Shown: piece by piece, positions 37,984 through 40,884 of the stretch
How the letters are laid out: each line of letters begins with the position of its first letter
Numbering within the stretch: position 1 is the stretch's first letter
Origin: a virus
Length of the DNA stretch: 40,884 bases
Direction: 5' to 3' (one strand)
IMG/VR virus record: IMGVR_UViG_3300005548_000153
Location: 1 to 40,884 of that record
Made by a program: the position numbers and the translations under genes
The notes under the pieces: generated by a model
Database searches by the model: none
Told to the model about the DNA's origin: nothing
What the model saw: only the letters and a program-made list of their open reading frames with translations

Positions 37984-38013
37984 CGTGGTGCTTGACACCA
38001 CGCAATGAGTGGT
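37984..38013. promoter_or_regulatory. Operator O2 over the rightward promoter
   Basis: CGTGGTG-N5-CACCACG (37984-38002) is a perfect inverted repeat spanning the -35. The overlapping ACCAC-N7-GTGGT (37997-38013) has the same core and spacing as O1. Repressor bound here would block RNA polymerase. The two nested palindromes mean two possible binding registers. Confidence 0.65.
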
Positions 38014-38020
38014 TCATAGT
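37992..38020 (+). promoter_or_regulatory. Rightward early promoter
   Basis: TTGACA (37992-37997) and CATAGT (38015-38020) are 17 bases apart. It would drive the chain of small genes from 38064 to the right edge, including the RecE-like gene. The -35 is a perfect consensus match. Confidence 0.7.
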
Positions 38021-38032
38021 TGTTTCTGTCAG

Positions 38033-38049
38033 GTGGTTTTACAGACCAC
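38033..38049. promoter_or_regulatory. Candidate operator O3 downstream of the rightward promoter
   Basis: GTGGT-N7-ACCAC lies just after the predicted transcription start, with the half-sites in the opposite order to O1. It may be an additional binding site or part of the early mRNA leader. It ends 15 bases before the first ATG. Confidence 0.45.
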
Positions 38050-38063
38050 GAAACGGAGAGAGC

Positions 38064-38258
38064 ATGAACCACTCACTTACTCAAAACGATCCGAACATCA
38101 CCCTCACGAAGCTCGTCGCCCTGCGCGATGGCATTGACTCCCTGATCGCAGACAGGCCCTCACAGCGAGTCGAAGACAACCTCTACTGGTCGCGCCAGCT
38201 GATCGTTGCAGCTATCCGCGAAGCCGCAGCCAAGCTCTCCACCGAGGTGGCAGCATGA
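38064..38258 (+). CDS. Small early protein of unknown function
   Basis: ATG 38064 follows ACGGAGAG, giving 64 residues; the longer reading from 37992 lies over the promoter. The product begins MNHSLTQNDPNITLTKLVAL and is helical (RDGIDSLIADRPSQRVEDNLYW, SRQLIVAAIREAAAKLSTEV). It has no metal or membrane motif and no recognised family. It is the first gene of the rightward early operon, and its stop overlaps the next ATG as ATGA. Confidence 0.6.
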   Translation: MNHSLTQNDPNITLTKLVALRDGIDSLIADRPSQRVEDNLYWSRQLIVAAIREAAAKLSTEVAA

Positions 38259-38416
38259 TCGGCCCAAGCATGGATTACCTCGAGTATCAGTACGACCTAG
38301 CCAACTCGGATGGCCCAGAGGATGAGGACGAGTTGGAAGTATTCGACTGCTTCATCTGCAAGAAGGCTGAACAGGATTGCCGCTGCAATGCGGAACCTCT
38401 ACAGGAGGCAGCATGA
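38255..38416 (+). CDS. 53-residue acidic Cys-rich micro-protein
   Basis: ATGA overlaps bind it to both neighbours. The product begins MIGPSMDYLEYQYDLANSDG, continues with an acidic stretch (PEDEDELEVFD), and has a CFICKK...CRC cysteine arrangement (Cys32, Cys35, Cys42, Cys44), so it could hold one zinc ion. The C-terminus is short. No family is recognised. The strong coupling argues that it is expressed in the operon. Confidence 0.65.
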   Translation: MIGPSMDYLEYQYDLANSDGPEDEDELEVFDCFICKKAEQDCRCNAEPLQEAA

Positions 38417-38562
38417 CACTCTTCGGCATTCAGATCAGCTACCTAAGCGGCATCTTCATCCTCGTCGGCGCCGTTTCTCTCTACGCCGCTTCCATCTTTT
38501 TCTTCTGGTCCCTGGCTCGGGTTGCTGGCCATGCTGACCGCCAGAAAGGTTATGACCAATGA
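38413..38562 (+). CDS. 49-residue membrane protein
   Basis: ATG 38413, with AGGAGG upstream and ATGA overlap, gives MTLFGIQISYLSGIFILVGA and onward. Most of residues 8-35 is hydrophobic, one or two tightly packed membrane segments, followed by RVAGHADRQKGYDQ. An inner-membrane location is expected. Similar micro-proteins in early phage operons can block superinfection or modulate host envelope enzymes, but this one cannot be assigned. Confidence 0.65.
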   Translation: MTLFGIQISYLSGIFILVGAVSLYAASIFFFWSLARVAGHADRQKGYDQ

Positions 38563-38645
38563 TTTACTTCTTCGCTCCTGCCCTGCTCGCCTTTGCCGTC
38601 ATCGGCTGCATTTACCTCAACCAGATCAACCCCTGGAGTAAGTAA
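38559..38645 (+). CDS. 28-residue hydrophobic micro-peptide
   Basis: This very short frame starts at ATG 38559 (ATGA overlap with the previous stop) and ends in TAA overlapping the next ATG (TAATG). The peptide, MIYFFAPALLAFAVIGCIYL plus NQINPWSK, is a single membrane helix with a short polar tail. Coupling on both sides supports expression, and the helix suggests insertion in the inner membrane. It might also act only to couple ribosomes to the RecE-like gene. Confidence 0.5.
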   Translation: MIYFFAPALLAFAVIGCIYLNQINPWSK

Positions 38646-39562
38646 TGACGTTGAACGAACAGTTGACGGCCAGCATCGAGCTCTGCGACAAGCAGCCCAT
38701 AGAATACGGGTTCTTCGAAGATATGGACTACGAAGAGTATCACAAGATCGATGCCCTCAACTATTCGTCACTGAAGTACATGCGCCGCTCGCCAATGGCC
38801 TACCGCTACTTTATGGATAGGCCGCAGAAGGCGACTCCGGCGATGGTTCTGGGATCGCACACGCACCGCATGATCCTTGAGCCCAATAAAACAGGCGACT
38901 TCGCCATTTGGGGTGAGGTCGCCGGGCAGAATGTGCGCCGTGGCAAAGTCTGGGAAGACTTTCAGGCCGAATGCGCTGCTTCTGGGAAACAGATTATCAC
39001 GAAGGATGAGCGCGAAGGGATGGTTGGCATGTCGGCCGCCGTCCGCAAGTCATCGATGGCGATGCGCTTTCTTGACGGTGGACGCTCTGAAGTCTCCTGC
39101 GTGTGGCAAGACAGGAAGTTTGGTCGACCCTGCAAGGGACGCTTCGACAAGGTAAAGCTCATATCTGGCAAGCCACACATTGTTGATCTGAAGACGACGC
39201 GAGACTGCCGACCGATTCGATTCGGGAATGAAGCCTATCGCCTGGGTTATCACATCCAGCTCTGGATGTACGAAGAGGGCTATTACGTCCTCACTGGAGA
39301 GCGGCCGAAGATGATCGAGGTCGCAGTTGAGAATAAGCCGCCCTATGAGCTGTGCGTCTTTGAGATCCCTGAAGACGTGTTATTCGCTGGGCAACAAGAT
39401 TACGTGCGCTTAGTGCAGAAGCTGGCGGAGTCAGAGCGCACCGGAGTTTGGCCGCCAGCAGAAGAAGCAATCACCGACCTGACACTCCCCAGCTATGCCT
39501 ATGGCAGTGACGCTGACGAGTTTAGCTTTAGCGATTTGATTGAAGGAGAAGACAATGCCTAA
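38645..39562 (+). CDS. RecE/exonuclease VIII-like PD-(D/E)XK nuclease
   Basis: The 305-residue protein has the RecE-family core in order: NYSSLKYMRRSPMAYRYF, then TPAMVLGSHTHRMILEP with its conserved Gly and His, followed by GRFDKVKL (metal Asp) and HIVDLKTTRD (Asp-x-Lys of the PD-(D/E)XK site). YHIQLWMYEEGYY comes last. Such enzymes degrade one strand from double-strand ends to leave 3' single strands for annealing. Its TAATG start couples it to the micro-peptide upstream, and it overlaps the following gene by eight bases. It is the main recombination enzyme of the rightward arm. Confidence 0.9.
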   Translation: MTLNEQLTASIELCDKQPIEYGFFEDMDYEEYHKIDALNYSSLKYMRRSPMAYRYFMDRPQKATPAMVLGSHTHRMILEPNKTGDFAIWGEVAGQNVRRGKVWEDFQAECAASGKQIITKDEREGMVGMSAAVRKSSMAMRFLDGGRSEVSCVWQDRKFGRPCKGRFDKVKLISGKPHIVDLKTTRDCRPIRFGNEAYRLGYHIQLWMYEEGYYVLTGERPKMIEVAVENKPPYELCVFEIPEDVLFAGQQDYVRLVQKLAESERTGVWPPAEEAITDLTLPSYAYGSDADEFSFSDLIEGEDNA

Positions 39563-40127
39563 ACCTACCAACTACGACGAACTATACCCTGGCCGCTTCC
39601 TCAAAGCCGGCTTGCTCAAAGGACAGAAAGTAACCCTCACCATCAAGGACGTTGACCTTGAGCAGATGGAGGACAACACCGGAAAGCCGAAGGCCAAGGC
39701 TATCGTTTCGTTTGCCGAGCGCCCTCTTGAGCTTGTGGCTTGCAAGACCAACGGGCTCTGCCTCAAGGCGATGTTTGGCAAAGAGCTTACGAACTGGATC
39801 GGTAAGCGCGTGACCCTGTTCCCGGGCCAGTGGAATGGCGAAGAGTGCATCCGTATCTGGGGATCGCCCGACATCGACAAACAGTTCGAGGTCAGCATCG
39901 AACTTCCCCGTCGCCGCCCCTTTCCAATGACGATGCACAAGGTCGACGACAGGAAGCAGCCAGCCTCAGAGCCGGTATCTGTGGACCCGCGCATTGACGC
40001 CGCCTGGCAGATTCTCGGGATCAGCAAAGAGCAGGGACAGGCCGAACTGCAGAAGGCTGGAGGCGATCAGACCAGCTACCTATCCGATCTCAACTACCGC
40101 ATCGACCGTCAGGAGGTGGCATCGTGA
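39555..40127 (+). CDS. Recombination partner, possible ssDNA-binding (OB-type) protein
   Basis: ATG 39555 follows GAAGGAGAA and overlaps the nuclease gene by eight bases, giving 190 residues. The N-terminal 110 residues are strand-rich (GQKVTLTIKDVDLEQM, KAKAIVSFAERPLELVACKT, KRVTLFPGQWNGEECIRIWG), consistent with an OB-like fold. The middle is basic (PRRRPFPMTMHK), and the C-terminus is helical with a short Arg-containing tail. Phage RecE-like nucleases are usually paired with an annealing or ssDNA-binding protein, and this is the best candidate. No RecT, Erf or Rad52 signature is visible. Confidence 0.6.
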   Translation: MPKPTNYDELYPGRFLKAGLLKGQKVTLTIKDVDLEQMEDNTGKPKAKAIVSFAERPLELVACKTNGLCLKAMFGKELTNWIGKRVTLFPGQWNGEECIRIWGSPDIDKQFEVSIELPRRRPFPMTMHKVDDRKQPASEPVSVDPRIDAAWQILGISKEQGQAELQKAGGDQTSYLSDLNYRIDRQEVAS

Positions 40128-40282
40128 GACACGACCCGAACCATACCGAAGTCCTCTGCTACCGAGATGAGCAGTTCTTTTGGGATTGCGAAGACTGCGC
40201 GCATTCCGAACCGGCGACCCAGGGCAAGTTCAAAGAGCCTGAAGAGACGCGCCAGTTCCAGCTTCGATTGGAGGCAGCGTGA
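40124..40282 (+). CDS. 52-residue Cys/His micro-protein
   Basis: GTG 40124 overlaps the previous stop as GTGA. The product begins MRHDPNHTEVLCYRDEQFFW and continues with CEDCAHSEPATQ: Cys12, Cys22, Cys25 and His27 could bind one zinc ion. The C-terminal 20 residues are charged helix (KEPEETRQFQLRLEAA). It is coupled by GTGA to the next gene. No family is recognised. Confidence 0.6.
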   Translation: MRHDPNHTEVLCYRDEQFFWDCEDCAHSEPATQGKFKEPEETRQFQLRLEAA

Positions 40283-40497
40283 TCTATATCAAGCGGCCCA
40301 TACGACCTAAATTTGTTGCGAGAGTTCGCGAGCCGGGGCATCACCTTTATGAGGTGATTGGAGAATTTGATACCTCGAAAGAGGCGGCCATGTGCTTGAT
40401 GTCCAGATTCGCTGGTAGCGATCGATTCAAGCGCGGCGACGTCCTGATGATCGAAGACTGGTACGAGCCAAATCAACTGATGGAGGTGACCCGATGA
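40279..40497 (+). CDS. Small protein of unknown function
   Basis: GTG 40279 overlaps the previous stop (GTGA), giving a 72-residue protein. It begins MIYIKRPIRPKFVARVREPG and continues with mixed strand and helix (HHLYEVIGEFDTSKEAAMCLMSRFAGSDRFKRGDVLMIEDW). It has a basic N-terminal half. The stop overlaps the next ATG. It looks like a small alpha/beta domain, but no family is recognised. Confidence 0.55.
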   Translation: MIYIKRPIRPKFVARVREPGHHLYEVIGEFDTSKEAAMCLMSRFAGSDRFKRGDVLMIEDWYEPNQLMEVTR

Positions 40498-40796
40498 CTC
40501 TCGATCTCTTCGCCGCCATAGAAGCCAGAGACGCAGGCATGCTCTTAGCCGGGTCCAACAAGCCCGAGCTGATCGATCGGGTTCGCCATCACTTAGAGCG
40601 TGTGGCCCTGATGAAGCCTGACCGCTGCGTCTCTATCGACGATTGTGCTGAGTTGCTGGAGAGAGAGCATGTGAGCCTTGGCGCTGCTGCCGGAACTGTC
40701 TTCAAGTACGACGCCTGGGAGTTTACGGGCGAGTGGATACCGAGCAGCCGGAAGTCAAACCATGCGCGACCTGTACGCCGCTGGAGGCTGAAGTGA
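40494..40796 (+). CDS. Conserved phage early protein, winged-helix-like
   Basis: The 100-residue protein starts at ATG 40494 (ATGA overlap). It begins MTLDLFAAIEARDAGMLLAG and has a helical N-terminal half (LIDRVRHHLERVALMKPDR). A sequence I recognise as a recurring phage C-terminus follows: LGAAAGTVFKYDAWEFTGEW, then SSRKSNHARPVRRWRLK. The family is of unknown function and occurs in early regions of phages of proteobacteria and other phyla, usually near recombination genes. The arginine-rich end and compact strands would suit DNA binding. Confidence 0.65.
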   Translation: MTLDLFAAIEARDAGMLLAGSNKPELIDRVRHHLERVALMKPDRCVSIDDCAELLEREHVSLGAAAGTVFKYDAWEFTGEWIPSSRKSNHARPVRRWRLK

Positions 40797-40837
40797 CTGT
40801 CTCCCTAGGCACAGAAGGTGAAGAGGTGAATAAATGA
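40793..40837 (+). CDS. 14-codon open frame, possible leader or coupling peptide
   Basis: GTG 40793 overlaps the preceding stop as GTGA, and the frame ends in TGA that overlaps the next ATG (ATGA). The product would be MTVSLGTEGEEVNK. The exact double overlap suggests that ribosomes could travel through it, but the peptide is too short to support a function. Confidence 0.35.
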   Translation: MTVSLGTEGEEVNK

Positions 40838-40884
40838 GCTACACAAAAGGCCCATGGATCGTAGAAAAAGGTGAAGGCTGGTCA
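40834..40884 (+). CDS. Partial gene running off the right edge
   Basis: ATG 40834 follows GAGGTG and begins MSYTKGPWIVEKGEGWS before the window ends. It continues the rightward early operon. The short N-terminus does not allow naming. Confidence 0.5.
   Translation, partial: MSYTKGPWIVEKGEGWS

Noticed and set aside
37722-38072. Leftward open frame of 116 codons across the rightward promoter
   Set aside because: It has no ribosome-binding site, covers the operator and promoter, and overlaps the better 68-residue gene on the other strand.

Overview
The window reads as most of a temperate, short-tailed (podovirus-like) double-stranded DNA phage or prophage. The host is probably a Gram-negative soil bacterium, and an acidobacterium (Terriglobia type) is my best guess. 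That guess rests on moderately high GC, an abundance of small secreted proteins with a cleavage-site Gln (ALGQ, CLGQ, ASGQ, AMAQ) and beta-helix secreted proteins. It is an inference, not something the sequence proves. No host metabolic gene is visible; the only possible host gene is the initiator tRNA at the extreme left.

Layout. Bases 1-170 hold a compact initiator tRNA unit (promoter, tRNA-fMet, terminator) with repeated 8-mers that could be integrase or attachment-site elements. Bases 167-1810 hold a small leftward gene and a rightward accessory block: an O-acyltransferase plus a small membrane protein, bracketed by hairpins, which looks like a lysogenic-conversion moron. Bases 1838-36699 are one long leftward gene array. 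In order of transcription from 36.7 kb it contains: a Cro-like regulator; an HNH nuclease; a DUF4373-like replication protein; small Zn-ribbon and HTH proteins; a RusA resolvase; a group of small membrane, exported and lipoprotein genes (probable lysis or envelope functions); small terminase; large terminase; portal; scaffold; an HNH-AP2 homing endonuclease; major capsid protein; adaptor and nozzle-like tail proteins; a GNAT-like protein; internal/ejection-like proteins; and finally three large fibre-like genes.

From 36.8 kb the other arm runs rightward: a CI-like repressor, a convergent ribbon-helix-helix micro-gene, then an early operon of tiny overlapping genes leading to a RecE-like exonuclease and its partners. 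This operon runs off the right edge.

How it works together. A divergent control region (36700-36801) separates the lytic promoter from the repressor promoter. The same inverted repeat, ACCAC-N7-GTGGT, sits inside the lytic promoter spacer and again over a second promoter that drives the rightward recombination operon, so one repressor could silence both arms. The repressor has an S24 (LexA/CI) fold signature, but Ala and Arg stand where the Ser-Lys dyad should be, so it should not self-cleave. Its mRNA looks leaderless.

The most unusual feature is that four fibre-like proteins in the virion gene cluster carry Sec signal peptides. The two paralogues among them also have matching cysteine pairs at both ends. 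This would be hard to reconcile with ordinary cytoplasmic tail assembly. No integrase, endolysin, tape-measure protein or CRISPR array was recognised in the window.
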